Source of the DNA: Cuneatibacter caecimuris
GTDB lineage: Bacteria > Bacillota > Clostridia > Lachnospirales > Lachnospiraceae
DNA: 64,000 bases
NCBI RefSeq assembly: GCF_004216775.1
Contig: NZ_SGXF01000001.1
Location: 980,828 to 1,044,827 of the forward strand
Direction of reading: 5' to 3'
Every line of letters begins with the position of its first letter. The first letter of the stretch is position 1. Shown in pieces: positions 49,588 through 59,125 of the stretch. The translations under genes and the position numbers were made by a program. The notes under the pieces were generated by a model. That model saw only the letters and a list, made by a program, of their open reading frames with translations. It did no database searches and was not told the origin of the DNA.

Positions 49588-51735
49588 TCACTTCACTCTT
49601 TCTTTGTTTCCGATCTTGGTTTTCATTACATACCACAGTGCTCCGGCCAGGCAGACAGAAGAGTAGCCGCCGCACACAATACCTACCATCAGAGGAAGAG
49701 CAAACTCCCTGATATTGGTCACGCCCAGGATAAACAGCACCGCTACCATCACAAAGGTGGTCAGAGAAGTGTTAATACTTCTGGACAATGTCTGACTGAT
49801 AGAAAGGTTCACCACATCCGCGTAAGTCTCATTGCCCTTCTTCAGCGCAATATTCTCACGGATACGGTCAAATATTACGATCGTGGCATTGATGGAATAA
49901 CCCACAATAGTCAGCATACAGGCAATGAATGTGCTGCCCACTGACCAGCGGAACACCGCATAGCATCCCAAAACCACCAGCACGTCATGGATCAGCGGCA
50001 TTACAGATCCAGCCGCAAAACGCACGTCCTTAAACCGTATCCAGATATAAATCAGCATCAGGATCGTCGCAATAACAATGGCTTTAACCGCATCCGCTCT
50101 CATCTCATCACTGATGGTGGCGCTGATATTTTCCACCTGGATATTGTCTTCCTCCACGCCGTATTCCTTCTTCAGCATATCGGAAAATGCTTCTCTCTCT
50201 TCCTGAGTCAGTGTACGGGTACGGATGATCACTTCATTGGAGCCAGTCACCTTACTGGTCTGCACATTGTTGTCCCCAATGGCGTCCTGCACTTTTACCG
50301 CCAGCTCTTTCTGGACCTGTTCTGTACTCAGTTCCTCATTAAACGTCACATTGGTGGACGCGCCGCCCTTGAATTCCAGGCTGTAATTCAGCGCATCCCC
50401 TTTGGTGCCGTTAAACACCATGGTGCCCATGCCAACCAGAATCACCGCCACAGAGATGGCAAAGAATATAGCCTTGCGCCCCAGGAAATTAATCTTCTTC
50501 ACGCGCAGCGTCTTTCCATAATATTTCTCATCCTGCAGCCCTGCGCTGTAAAAACCATTCAGGATAAATCTGGTCACAACCAGCGCAGTAATCAGTGAAA
50601 TCACAATACCGATGAACAGGGTCTGAGCAAAGCCTCTGACAGTTCCTGACCCAATAAAATACAGCACTGCCGCCGCGATCATTGTTGTGATATTTCCATC
50701 CAGAATTGCGGACAGCGCCTTCTGGAAACCAGTCTTGATCGCATCCTTCACGCCGCTGCCTGCGCCGATCTCCTCCCGGATACGGGCGAAAATAACTACA
50801 TTGGCGTCCACGGCCATACCAATGGACAGTATAATACCCGCAATTCCCGGCAAAGTCAGGGTAATCTGCAGCGTGCTGATGATTATCACATCCAGCGCGG
50901 TATAGATGATCAGCGCCAGGCTGGCAGCCACGCCGGGAATTCTGTAATACAGGCACATAAAAATGATAACAAGCACAAAACCAATGAGGCCTGCAATCAG
51001 GCTGGTATTCACTGCTTCAGCCCCCAGCTTCGCCCCAACCACCTTGGAATGCAGTTCCGTGATTTCCAGAGGCAGCGCGCCGCTTCTGATGGTGGAAGCA
51101 AGGGTTCTCGCCGCTTCCAGGCTCTCCATATGTTCAATGGCAACCTGGCCGCCGGTGATTGCAGACTGCACTGTAGGGCTGCTGACCACTTTTCCGTCAT
51201 AGTAAATAGAAATATTTTTACCCACCAGCTTTTCTGAAGCTTCGGCAAACTTTTTGCTGCCCGCGTCGTTCAGGGTCATGCTCACCTGATAATCATTGGC
51301 TCCGGTGGTCTGATTCTGAACCGCGCCTCCCTGGGCGTCCACAATATCGTCGCCGTTAATGATCTCGTTTCCGCTGGGGTCCTTAAAGCTCAAGGTACCG
51401 GGCGTTCCCAGGGACTTCAGAATTTCCTCGGCATTTTTCGCGCCGGGAATGTCCACATTGATCCGGTTGCTGCCCTCCGTGTAGACTTCCGCTTCATTGG
51501 AAAAGTCTGCCACACGCAGCTGAAGCTTGTAGGCCGTATCATCCAGATCCTGTTTGGACGGGTTTTCCTCCACTGTCTGATAGGTAATGCTGACGCCGCC
51601 CTCCAGGTCCAGGCCCAGCTTGATGTCTCCGACTGATCCGGAACCATCCGGCCCCATTCCCAGAACGGCCACCAGTACCATCAGCGCCGTGACTGCCGCT
51701 GCAATCACGATACGGATTATACCATTTTTCTTCAT
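49588..51735 (-). CDS. secDF: Fused protein-export membrane protein SecDF
   Basis: 715 residues from the ATG at 51735 (GAGGAG upstream). The SecD half comes first (KLGLDLEGGVSITYQT near residue 38; the P1 head; then GIAGIILSIGMAVDANVVIF with the proton-path Asp near 310). The SecF half follows after about residue 430 (YSLEFKGGASTNVTFNEEL; VGYSINATIVIFDRIRENI). Twelve membrane segments are expected. It uses the proton gradient to pull secreted proteins outward with SecYEG and YajC. It follows scfB on the same strand (42-nt gap). Confidence 0.94.
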   Translation of the reverse strand: MKKNGIIRIVIAAAVTALMVLVAVLGMGPDGSGSVGDIKLGLDLEGGVSITYQTVEENPSKQDLDDTAYKLQLRVADFSNEAEVYTEGSNRINVDIPGAKNAEEILKSLGTPGTLSFKDPSGNEIINGDDIVDAQGGAVQNQTTGANDYQVSMTLNDAGSKKFAEASEKLVGKNISIYYDGKVVSSPTVQSAITGGQVAIEHMESLEAARTLASTIRSGALPLEITELHSKVVGAKLGAEAVNTSLIAGLIGFVLVIIFMCLYYRIPGVAASLALIIYTALDVIIISTLQITLTLPGIAGIILSIGMAVDANVVIFARIREEIGAGSGVKDAIKTGFQKALSAILDGNITTMIAAAVLYFIGSGTVRGFAQTLFIGIVISLITALVVTRFILNGFYSAGLQDEKYYGKTLRVKKINFLGRKAIFFAISVAVILVGMGTMVFNGTKGDALNYSLEFKGGASTNVTFNEELSTEQVQKELAVKVQDAIGDNNVQTSKVTGSNEVIIRTRTLTQEEREAFSDMLKKEYGVEEDNIQVENISATISDEMRADAVKAIVIATILMLIYIWIRFKDVRFAAGSVMPLIHDVLVVLGCYAVFRWSVGSTFIACMLTIVGYSINATIVIFDRIRENIALKKGNETYADVVNLSISQTLSRSINTSLTTFVMVAVLFILGVTNIREFALPLMVGIVCGGYSSVCLAGALWYVMKTKIGNKERVK

Positions 51736-51777
51736 GACTTTGTTCTCCTCTTTCATTTATTGAACAGCTAGGCTGTT

Positions 51778-53136
51778 TCATTCTTCATCTGCCAGAGCGG
51801 CTTTGATCATGATCGCGCACTCAATCCGCTTTTTCTGCATTTCGCAGCCAATATCATATGCGTCTGTAATAGAACCGTGGAAATTGTAGGAATTGGCGGC
51901 ACACCCTCCGCTGCAGTAAAATCTGGCGAAACAGTTGCGGCATTTCTCTTTTGCATACACATTGCACATTTTAAACTCGTCGCGCACCGCAGTATTTGTA
52001 ATCCCTTCCTCCACATTACCCAGCAGGAAACCTTCCTGCCCTACAAACTGGTGGCAGGGATAGAAATCCCCCCATGGAGTAACCGCCAGATACTCTGTGC
52101 CGGACCCGCATCCGGACAGGCGCTTGGCCACGCAGGGCCCCTGGTCGAGATCAATCATAAAATGGAAGAAGGTAAATCCCCGGCCCTCTTTCTGCCGCTC
52201 TATGTATTCCCTGGCAAGCCTGTCATACTCCTCCATGATCTGAGGAAGGTCCTCTTCACGGATCGCATAGGGCTCGTCCGGAGACGCCACCACAGGCTCA
52301 ATAGACATTTTATCAAATCCCAGATCCGCAAAATGCAGAACATCCCGGGAAAAATCCAGGTTATTTCTCGTAAAGGTGCCCCGCACATAATAATCTTTTG
52401 TCCCGCGGCTCTGAGCAAATTTCTGGAATTTCGGCACAATCAGATCATAGCTGCCTTTCCCGCTGCGGAAAGGCCTCATCCGGTCATTCACTTCCCTGCG
52501 CCCGTCCAGGCTGAGCACCACATTGCTCATCTCCCGGTTACAGAACTCCATAATCTCATCATTCAGCAGCACGCCATTGGTGGTCAGTGTAAATCTGAAA
52601 TTCTTATTATGCTCTTTTTCCTGGGAACGGCCATATTCTACAAGCTGCTTTACCACCTCCCAGTTCATCAGAGGTTCTCCGCCAAAAAAGTCCACTTCCA
52701 AATTGCGCCTGCTGCCCGAATTGGCGATCAGAAAATCCAGCGCTTTCTTCCCTACCTCAAAGCTCATCAGAGCCCGGCGGCCATGATATTCTCCCTCTTC
52801 GGCAAAGCAGTACCTGCAGGCCAGATTACAGTCGTGAGCTATATGGAGGCAAAGCGCTTTTACTACGGTCTGTCTCTTTTTAAAATCTATCACATAGTCC
52901 TGATATTCATCCTCTGCGAACAATTCTCCCGCCTCTTTCAGACGCTCCACCTCAGAAACAGCTTCCTGAATGTCCGAAAGCGCATAGATGCCGGACAGCT
53001 TGTCAATCAGCTCGTCCCGGCTGCAGGACTCATAATCGGCAACCACATCGTATACCACATCATCCACCACATGGACGGCGCCTGAATTTATATCCATTAC
53101 GATGTTGTAACCGTTGCTTTTATATTGATGAATCAC
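51778..53136 (-). CDS. scfB: SCIFF peptide radical SAM maturase
   Basis: 452 residues. A RiPP-recognition-like N-terminus (residues 1-85) precedes the radical SAM motif CNLACRYCFAEEG near residue 103. The SPASM/twitch cysteines follow: CGSGTEYLAVTPWGDFYPCH, then CNVYAKEKCRNCFARFYCSGGC. These hold two auxiliary iron-sulfur clusters. The enzyme makes Cys-to-residue thioether cross-links in the SCIFF peptide (ranthipeptide type). The precursor gene lies 117 nt upstream, separated by a strong hairpin. The pair beside secDF is a conserved Clostridial arrangement. Confidence 0.93.
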   Translation of the reverse strand: MIHQYKSNGYNIVMDINSGAVHVVDDVVYDVVADYESCSRDELIDKLSGIYALSDIQEAVSEVERLKEAGELFAEDEYQDYVIDFKKRQTVVKALCLHIAHDCNLACRYCFAEEGEYHGRRALMSFEVGKKALDFLIANSGSRRNLEVDFFGGEPLMNWEVVKQLVEYGRSQEKEHNKNFRFTLTTNGVLLNDEIMEFCNREMSNVVLSLDGRREVNDRMRPFRSGKGSYDLIVPKFQKFAQSRGTKDYYVRGTFTRNNLDFSRDVLHFADLGFDKMSIEPVVASPDEPYAIREEDLPQIMEEYDRLAREYIERQKEGRGFTFFHFMIDLDQGPCVAKRLSGCGSGTEYLAVTPWGDFYPCHQFVGQEGFLLGNVEEGITNTAVRDEFKMCNVYAKEKCRNCFARFYCSGGCAANSYNFHGSITDAYDIGCEMQKKRIECAIMIKAALADEE

Positions 53137-53185
53137 AGTATACCTCCCAAAATCACCCCGAACCCTACGAGGTCAACATAAATCA

Positions 53186-53229
53186 GGTGCTGCAGAAAAT
53201 CCCGCTGAGCAGGACCCTTCTGCAACACC
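53186..53229 (-). promoter_or_regulatory. Long hairpin between scfA and scfB
   Basis: GGTGTTGCAGAA pairs with TTCTGCAGCACC (one mismatch), continued by an inner stem GTCC/GGGAT. There is no T run. It may limit read-through or shield the scfA message, giving more peptide than enzyme. Confidence 0.6.
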
Positions 53230-53252
53230 CGCTTTGTAACCTTCAAGCCCGA

Positions 53253-53399
53253 TTATCTGTTCTGGTTCTCGCAGGTCTGATTCCCTACGGTGCAAGATGT
53301 CTTGCAGGCAGACTGACAAGATGTCTGGCATTCTCCGCAGCCGCCTTTCTTCATGGTATTTTTCAGCGTCTTGCTGGTCAAAGTCTTTACTCTCTGCAT
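53253..53399 (-). CDS. scfA: SCIFF (six-cysteine) RiPP precursor peptide
   Basis: 48 residues; SD AGGAGG lies 7-8 nt before the ATG. It starts MQRVKTLTSKTLKNTMKKGG as leader, then the Cys-rich core with six cysteines at positions 21, 24, 28, 32, 36 and 43 (CGECQTSCQSACKTSCTVG and a last Cys in QTCENQNR). This is the hallmark six cysteines in forty-five residues of SCIFF peptides. The maturase scfB is the next gene. The mature role of SCIFF is still unknown, though it is nearly universal in Clostridia. Confidence 0.95.
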   Translation of the reverse strand: MQRVKTLTSKTLKNTMKKGGCGECQTSCQSACKTSCTVGNQTCENQNR

Positions 53400-53451
53400 T
53401 TTATTTTCCTCCTGCTTTGTTTTCTTTATGGATTATAGCACAGAACGGCTT

Positions 53452-54747
53452 TTATGTGAAGCCTTTTTCTTCCTTCTCTTCCTTGTCCTCTTCCTCAGGA
53501 AGATACAGGTGTACCTTCTCTATCCGCTTCTTATCCACCTGCTGCACTACAAACTTCATATTGTTGTATTCTATGGACTCACCCGCCTGGGGAAGATGGT
53601 CCAGACGTTCGATGATAAAGCCGCCCAGTGAATCATAATCTTCCGAATCCAGCTCCAGCTCCAGAAGTTCATTCAGATCGTCCAGTTTAATACTTCCTTC
53701 AATCACATATTCTCTCTCGCTGATCTTCTGAACGCTGTCCTGCTCATCCTCATCATATTCGTCGCGGATTTCACCGACAATTTCTTCCAGCATATCTTCT
53801 AATGTGATCATGCCGGCGGTTGCGCCGTATTCATCCAGCACGATGGTCACATTCACCGGGGACTCCTTCATTTCCATCAACAGCTCCGAAGTCTTTTTAA
53901 ACTCGTAGGTATAATGGGGTTTGCGCATGTAATCGCGGATAGAAAACGGGTCTCCCTGGCGGTACAGCAAGATATCCTTCATATTGATAATTCCTACTAC
54001 ATTATCCGTGGTGTCCTCGTAAACAGGCAGCCTTGTAAACATATCCTGCCGGAACGTTTTCATCAGTTCTTCGTAAGTAGCGTCAATGTCCACACAGGAC
54101 ATATCAATTCTGGGGACCATAATGTCTTTTGCCATAGAATCGCCGAAATCAAACACATTGTTGATCATCCTGCGCTCCTCACTCTCAATTACGCCCTCTT
54201 CGTGGCCCGCATCCACCAATGTACGCAGTTCGTCTTCTGTGATCGCGTGGGTTTTCCGGTTCAAATCCACCCGCAGCAGCCTCAGAAAGCCGTTTGCTAC
54301 CTTATTGACAACAAATATCACCGGGGTGAGAACCTTCATCATGCCGTAAATCACCGGCGCATAGGCCATGGACAATTTATCCGCATAAACAGTCGCCAGC
54401 GTTTTGGGTGATATCTCACCAAAAACCAGAATCAACAGAGTCAGCACACCAGTTGCCAGCCCCACAGCAGCCTCGCCCCACAAACGTGTTACGAACACTG
54501 TCATCAGCGCAGACGCGCCCAGATTTACTACATTGTTGCCGATCAGGATTGCACTGAGCATCTTGCCCTGATCCTCCACTACCTTCAGAACTGTCCCCGC
54601 CCGTTTATGCCCCTGATCAGCCAGAGATTTCAGCCACAGCCTGTTCACTGTAACAAGAGAGGTCTCCGCGGACGAAAAAAAGGCGGACAGCAGTACCAAT
54701 ACAAGTATACATACGATTTGTATGACACCACTTGGGTCTAAATCCAA
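53452..54747 (-). CDS. Hemolysin/CorC family protein (CNNM, CBS pair, CorC_HlyC)
   Basis: 431 residues. The N-terminal CNNM (DUF21) part has three to four membrane segments (VCILVLVLLSAFFSSAETSL; AILIGNNVVNLGASALMTVF). CBS domains follow (MVPRIDMSCVDIDATYEELM; NVTIVLDEYGATAGMITLED), then the C-terminal CorC_HlyC transporter-associated domain (YVIEGSIKLDDLNELL) and an acidic tail. Members are linked to Mg2+ or Co2+ homeostasis; the hemolysin name is historical. It is upstream of scfA on the same strand with a gap of 52 nt. Confidence 0.9.
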   Translation of the reverse strand: MDLDPSGVIQIVCILVLVLLSAFFSSAETSLVTVNRLWLKSLADQGHKRAGTVLKVVEDQGKMLSAILIGNNVVNLGASALMTVFVTRLWGEAAVGLATGVLTLLILVFGEISPKTLATVYADKLSMAYAPVIYGMMKVLTPVIFVVNKVANGFLRLLRVDLNRKTHAITEDELRTLVDAGHEEGVIESEERRMINNVFDFGDSMAKDIMVPRIDMSCVDIDATYEELMKTFRQDMFTRLPVYEDTTDNVVGIINMKDILLYRQGDPFSIRDYMRKPHYTYEFKKTSELLMEMKESPVNVTIVLDEYGATAGMITLEDMLEEIVGEIRDEYDEDEQDSVQKISEREYVIEGSIKLDDLNELLELELDSEDYDSLGGFIIERLDHLPQAGESIEYNNMKFVVQQVDKKRIEKVHLYLPEEEDKEEKEEKGFT

Positions 54748-54905
54748 AATTCATCACTCCTAATTATTTTTTTGTATACGGAAAAAATTGTACCTGAAAA
54801 CTTGAATGTTGTCAAGTTCTTCAAACATAATCCAGGCAGATACAGCATAAAATGCAGTAAAACAGCCTGTCAGCGCATTGCCGGCAGGTCACCGGGAGGA
54901 ATTCC

Positions 54906-55268
54906 ATGAATACACGTTCCAAGGTTCTGTCTTTTTTACGCAACATTTTTTTTGCCTATCTGCTCACGGCCATCCTGCTGCTGGGGCTGGCATTCCTGTT
55001 ATACCGCCTGCATCTCAATGAAAATCAGGTAAATATGGGGATTATGTTTATTTATCTGGCTTCCTGCTTTCTGGGCGGCTTTCTCTCAGGGCGGGTTCTG
55101 AGCAAACGCCGGTTCCTGTGGGGGTTATTGTTCGGCATTCTCTATTTTGTACTTCTGCTCCTGCTGTCATTCTGTGTCCATCATTCGCTGAACCACAGCT
55201 TCCCAGGGCTGATGATGTCTCTCCTGATCTGCGCAGGCGGAGGGATGCTCGGCGGAATGCTGAGCTAA
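54906..55268 (+). CDS. TIGR04086-like small membrane protein
   Basis: 120 residues, four membrane segments: FLRNIFFAYLLTAILLLGLA, IMFIYLASCFLGGFLSGRVL, FLWGLLFGILYFVLLLLLSF and MMSLLICAGGGMLGGMLS. The Gly-rich segments (CFLGGFLSGR, GGGMLGG) match the TIGR04086-type proteins often found near yajC and SCIFF genes in Clostridia. Function unknown. SD GGGAGG precedes the ATG. It is divergent from the CorC gene and closed by its own terminator. Confidence 0.7.
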   Translation: MNTRSKVLSFLRNIFFAYLLTAILLLGLAFLLYRLHLNENQVNMGIMFIYLASCFLGGFLSGRVLSKRRFLWGLLFGILYFVLLLLLSFCVHHSLNHSFPGLMMSLLICAGGGMLGGMLS

Positions 55269-55288
55269 TATAATCTGCTACATAAATA

Positions 55289-55327
55289 AAAGGCTCCGGC
55301 AGAAATATGTATTCCGCCGGAGCTGTT
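55289..55327. terminator. Terminator between convergent genes
   Basis: GCTCCGGC pairs with GCCGGAGC, extended by A/T pairs, with a 14-nt loop and TGTTT following on the plus strand. It lies between the TIGR04086-like gene and the GGDEF gene. Confidence 0.75.
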
Positions 55328-57538
55328 TCATTCTTCTGTATTAGTTTTATTCCAAATCTCTCTGTCAAAACGGTTAAGCCGGTTTTTACCGGACTTTTTC
55401 ACTTCATAAAGAGCAAAATCCGCATAACGAATTAAGTCATCCATTTTATCCGAGTCTTCCGCATACCAGGCGATACCGCCGGAAACGCTCAGCCGGCAGC
55501 AGCCCTCCGGCACTTCAATAGAAGTCTCCTGAATCTCCTGCCAAACAGTCTGTACTGCCTGCATCAGCTCTTCGCCGGAATGAAATCCATAAAGGAAAGT
55601 ATAGAATTCGTCCCCTGATCTTCTTGCCACCAGCGCATGCTTCAGTGGAAATCTGCCGAGGCACTCCGCCATTCTCTGGATATAAAAGTCACCATATTCA
55701 TGCCCATATGTATCATTCACCCTTTTCAGGTTATCCAAATCCCACATAATCATCGCCGCGGACTTCAGGCTGTCTTTTCCTTCCCGTTCCAGATCCGCAA
55801 GCTTTGCAAGAAACGCCCGCCTGTTAAAGATCTCTGTCAGCGCGTCAAAATCCCGTTCATGCTCAATCCGTTTCCTCTCCTCCACATCGCTGGTTATATC
55901 CAGAATGGAGCCTGTCATGTTACCGTCTTTCAGCCAGTAATGCAGCTGAAGCCAGCATTCTCTTCCGTTTCTTCTGGCGCTGAGAACATATTCATTGTCC
56001 CCTGTCTTTTCAAATTCTCTGCTGAATTCCCTCATTCTGCGGTCAAACTCATCCATCTCCAGATAAAAATCTTTTTCTCTTTCCTCTTCCCAGCCCAAAA
56101 GCGACGAAACATTTTTGCTGCAGAAAACCTGGTTGGAACCTTTTATATACTCCAGCACTCCCAGAGGAAGGTGATTCAAATCAATGATTCTGGAAACCTT
56201 GGACGCATTTTCCAGAAGCGCGTTGCTCTGCGCCTCGATCAGCTCTGTCAGCTCATCCACTTCTTCTATGCCAACCTGTTCCAGGTGTATCCTCCCTTTC
56301 CCGTCAGATTCCCGGAGAGTTGCCATCACACGGGCAATGGGATGGGTGATCACACGGCTGATCAGAAGCGCGCATGCGACTCCCAACAGCACAAAAAGCA
56401 CAGAAACAGCCAGAAGTCTGCCATAAAGCATATTATAGTGGGACAGCAGCACCTGTTTTTCCTGAATACCCAGGATGACCCATTTCTGGTTTTCAAACGG
56501 CGTATTATTCCCATACACCTGCAGGGGCTGAATGTTCACATACAGCTCCGTTTTATTGTCTCTCGGAGACAGTACAGAAATCAAACTTTCATTTACCTCT
56601 CCTGCCTTTTTCACTTCCAGAGAATCACCGAAATGCCTGCTGTAAAGCGCTCCGCCAAAACCATTGATATAGTAGGTCTCCCCATCCTCAGACCACGCAA
56701 GGGCATATGCCTTATCCTGGGCGCCTCCCAGCATGGAGCGCAGATAATCCGCAGAGATATCGATGCCCAGAACGCCTACCGGCCCATACTCTGGAAGCAT
56801 CAAAGGAATGGAATAGGTAATCACATGGCGGAATCCGTCCAGGCGGACTGCTTTCCCCCAATAGCCCAGATTTTTCGTGTCTGCTTCCGGGTTTTTTTCG
56901 GCTGCCTTCATTGGCTGAAAAAAATACGCATCCCTGCCGTTTTCTTCCTCCGCAGTACAGTCAAAGCCGGCCTTCCAGTAACTGTCAAAGGAAACCCCAC
57001 GCTTTTTCAGCACCGCAGGAAGCCCCCGCAATGCCAGTATATCGCTGTTATCGCTGGAATAGCTTGCCGGGTCCTGGTCCTCCAGATACAGTCCCGCCCG
57101 CTCTTCTTCGCTGGATTTCCCCTGTACTGCCGCGCCGTCCAGAATCAGATAGGCTCCCGTAACAGAATTTCTGCGCAGTAGATACTCCACCCTGTCAAAG
57201 GTCTGGTCAATTATCTCCTGGTTCAGTTCTGCATGATCCGCAATCGCCCCGGGCTCCAATCCTCGTTCCTGAAGGATACTGCTGATCGTCTGCTCAATCG
57301 CGTCACCCACGTCTGACAAGTTCGCCCACTTTCTCACCATGTCAGTTTCCATGCTCTGCGCCCGGTTCAGCGTCTGTTCCTCAAATATATCAAGGGCGTT
57401 CGTTTTGATCAGGCTTACTGTACCTCCCTGAATCAGCAGCGTAATATAAATAGTCACCTGGACCAGCACAGTGATCACAATGGGAATCAGTATTTTAACA
57501 AACATCTTCTTTTTATTACTGTTCCACCACCTGCGCAT
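55328..57538 (-). CDS. Diguanylate cyclase with extracellular Cache sensor
   Basis: 736 residues from the ATG at 57538 (CAGGAGG upstream). One membrane segment (ILIPIVITVLVQVTIYITLL) is followed by an extracytoplasmic Cache-like domain of about 330 residues (VLGIDISADYLRSML), a second membrane segment (LLAVSVLFVLLGVACALLI), HAMP, a PAS-like part (NHLPLGVLEYIKGSNQVFCS) and GGDEF. The GGDEF active loop is RRSGDEF and the preceding DLDNLKRVNDTYGHEYGD is intact, so activity is likely. It lies 17 nt after the solute-binding lipoprotein gene, which suggests the lipoprotein delivers ligand to the Cache domain. Confidence 0.9.
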   Translation of the reverse strand: MRRWWNSNKKKMFVKILIPIVITVLVQVTIYITLLIQGGTVSLIKTNALDIFEEQTLNRAQSMETDMVRKWANLSDVGDAIEQTISSILQERGLEPGAIADHAELNQEIIDQTFDRVEYLLRRNSVTGAYLILDGAAVQGKSSEEERAGLYLEDQDPASYSSDNSDILALRGLPAVLKKRGVSFDSYWKAGFDCTAEEENGRDAYFFQPMKAAEKNPEADTKNLGYWGKAVRLDGFRHVITYSIPLMLPEYGPVGVLGIDISADYLRSMLGGAQDKAYALAWSEDGETYYINGFGGALYSRHFGDSLEVKKAGEVNESLISVLSPRDNKTELYVNIQPLQVYGNNTPFENQKWVILGIQEKQVLLSHYNMLYGRLLAVSVLFVLLGVACALLISRVITHPIARVMATLRESDGKGRIHLEQVGIEEVDELTELIEAQSNALLENASKVSRIIDLNHLPLGVLEYIKGSNQVFCSKNVSSLLGWEEEREKDFYLEMDEFDRRMREFSREFEKTGDNEYVLSARRNGRECWLQLHYWLKDGNMTGSILDITSDVEERKRIEHERDFDALTEIFNRRAFLAKLADLEREGKDSLKSAAMIMWDLDNLKRVNDTYGHEYGDFYIQRMAECLGRFPLKHALVARRSGDEFYTFLYGFHSGEELMQAVQTVWQEIQETSIEVPEGCCRLSVSGGIAWYAEDSDKMDDLIRYADFALYEVKKSGKNRLNRFDREIWNKTNTEE

Positions 57539-57555
57539 CGCATCCTCCTGATCTG

Positions 57556-59001
57556 CTACTTCAAGTCGTTCAGCAGCCCCTGCAGCTCTGCCAGCCATGC
57601 TTCAAAATTCTCATCTGTATCAAATTTCTCTGCGGCCGCCTCTCTGGAAGCCCCTCCCGCTACAGCATCCTGCACCGCCTGCGCATCCCGCGCCGCCCAG
57701 TCCTGCATACTGGCCTTAATCACATTTCTGGCCTGGGTACCCTGACGGAAAGCCTGATTCGTATATAATTCGTACCGGTTCGTCATTTCTACGCCGATGT
57801 GCAGGGAGTCTTTCATCAAGCTGCTGCTGTTCTGGCCGGAAGCGTCCAGCGCCTCATCCAGAACAGGAATCTGATTTGCCGCTTTTTTAACAGGAAGATA
57901 TCCCGAATTTGTGGCGAACTGGGCATTCTGCTCCACATCCGTGAACCACTTAAGAAATACCACAGACGCATACTCCCTTTCTTCCGTGGATTTTGCCACT
58001 ACCATTCCCGCCCCCTGCTGCACCGCGCAAGGTTCTGTTCCCGCAAAGTTCGGCAGAGCATAAACGGCTCCTTCGATTGGATAGGTGGTGCCGTCGTTCC
58101 TTGTGACTTCCAGCGGGAAATATGTGGCTCCGGTACTGGAACAAGCCATGGCGATGATATCTCCTGTCTTCATATCATCGCTGCGGAAACGGCCCTCCGC
58201 CGCAAAATACCCATTGATATAGGGAATATAATAGCAGTCCCAAAGCCGGCGCATGGTTTCCTTGTCTAAATTGTATGTAACCTGCCCGTCCTTTACCTGA
58301 AATACCTCATGGCCCATCTGTTTGCTGCCGATCAAAATATAATTAGCCATTTCATCCCGCCCGAAAAATGCCTTTCCGTCCTCCGGCTCCGGTGTCTGCG
58401 CATCCGTCCATTTATAATACATCTCCGCCAGCTCCGCAATTCCTTCCCAGGTCTGCAGCTTATCTTCAGAAGCGCCTGTGCCGGCGGAGAAGGCATCCCA
58501 GTCTGTCTTGTTCAGCATGAGTATCTCTGTGGATTTTGCAATGGGAAACATTTTTCTGCTGTCTTCTCCGTCAAAAGCGCCTTCCCGCATATAAGCGTCC
58601 ACATATTCATCCTGTTCTTCTTTGGTCAGATACTGGCCGATATCTGCCACACGGCCCAGCTGGTTCAATTCATACGCAGTATCCGCATAGGCCCCGAATA
58701 TGTCAGGCATATCCTCAGAACCCAGCTTCTCGTTGGCGGCATCTGTGACTTTTGTTAAAAGCTCGTTTACCGAGCCCTGGCTGAATGCCTGCACCACAAT
58801 CCCTTTTTCACTACCAACAGTCTCATTAAATTCCGTAATCATCCTGTCAAAAGCCTGCTGCTGGACTCCATTATAATAATGCCACACTGTAATCGTTACA
58901 GGATGGTCCGGGTTCAGACCATGCTCGCTCTTCCCACATCCTGAAAACACCATAGCCAATGCCGCCGCAGAGATGGCTGCCGCTCCAATTTTTCTATTCA
59001 T
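57556..59001 (-). CDS. Extracellular solute-binding lipoprotein (family 1)
   Basis: 481 residues from the ATG at 59001; GTG and TTG starts up to nine codons upstream are possible. The signal peptide is RKIGAAAISAAALAMVFSGC with the lipobox FSGC. The mature part begins with VTITVWHYYNGVQQQAFDRM, the family 1 sugar-binding pattern, and contains IFGAYADTAYELNQLGRV and YGYF-type hinge segments. No permease or ATPase genes are adjacent; instead a Cache-GGDEF gene follows on the same strand. It is therefore more likely a ligand receptor for signalling than a transporter subunit. Confidence 0.88.
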   Translation of the reverse strand: MNRKIGAAAISAAALAMVFSGCGKSEHGLNPDHPVTITVWHYYNGVQQQAFDRMITEFNETVGSEKGIVVQAFSQGSVNELLTKVTDAANEKLGSEDMPDIFGAYADTAYELNQLGRVADIGQYLTKEEQDEYVDAYMREGAFDGEDSRKMFPIAKSTEILMLNKTDWDAFSAGTGASEDKLQTWEGIAELAEMYYKWTDAQTPEPEDGKAFFGRDEMANYILIGSKQMGHEVFQVKDGQVTYNLDKETMRRLWDCYYIPYINGYFAAEGRFRSDDMKTGDIIAMACSSTGATYFPLEVTRNDGTTYPIEGAVYALPNFAGTEPCAVQQGAGMVVAKSTEEREYASVVFLKWFTDVEQNAQFATNSGYLPVKKAANQIPVLDEALDASGQNSSSLMKDSLHIGVEMTNRYELYTNQAFRQGTQARNVIKASMQDWAARDAQAVQDAVAGGASREAAAEKFDTDENFEAWLAELQGLLNDLK

Positions 59002-59125
59002 CACAGAACGCAATACCCCTTTCCTCACTCCCCAATTTAGGGATAATACTTTAATTATATCACACCCCTGGGGTTCCGTAAAGGAATTCCTACAAACTGT
59101 GATTTTACGTCATTATTTACTTCTT

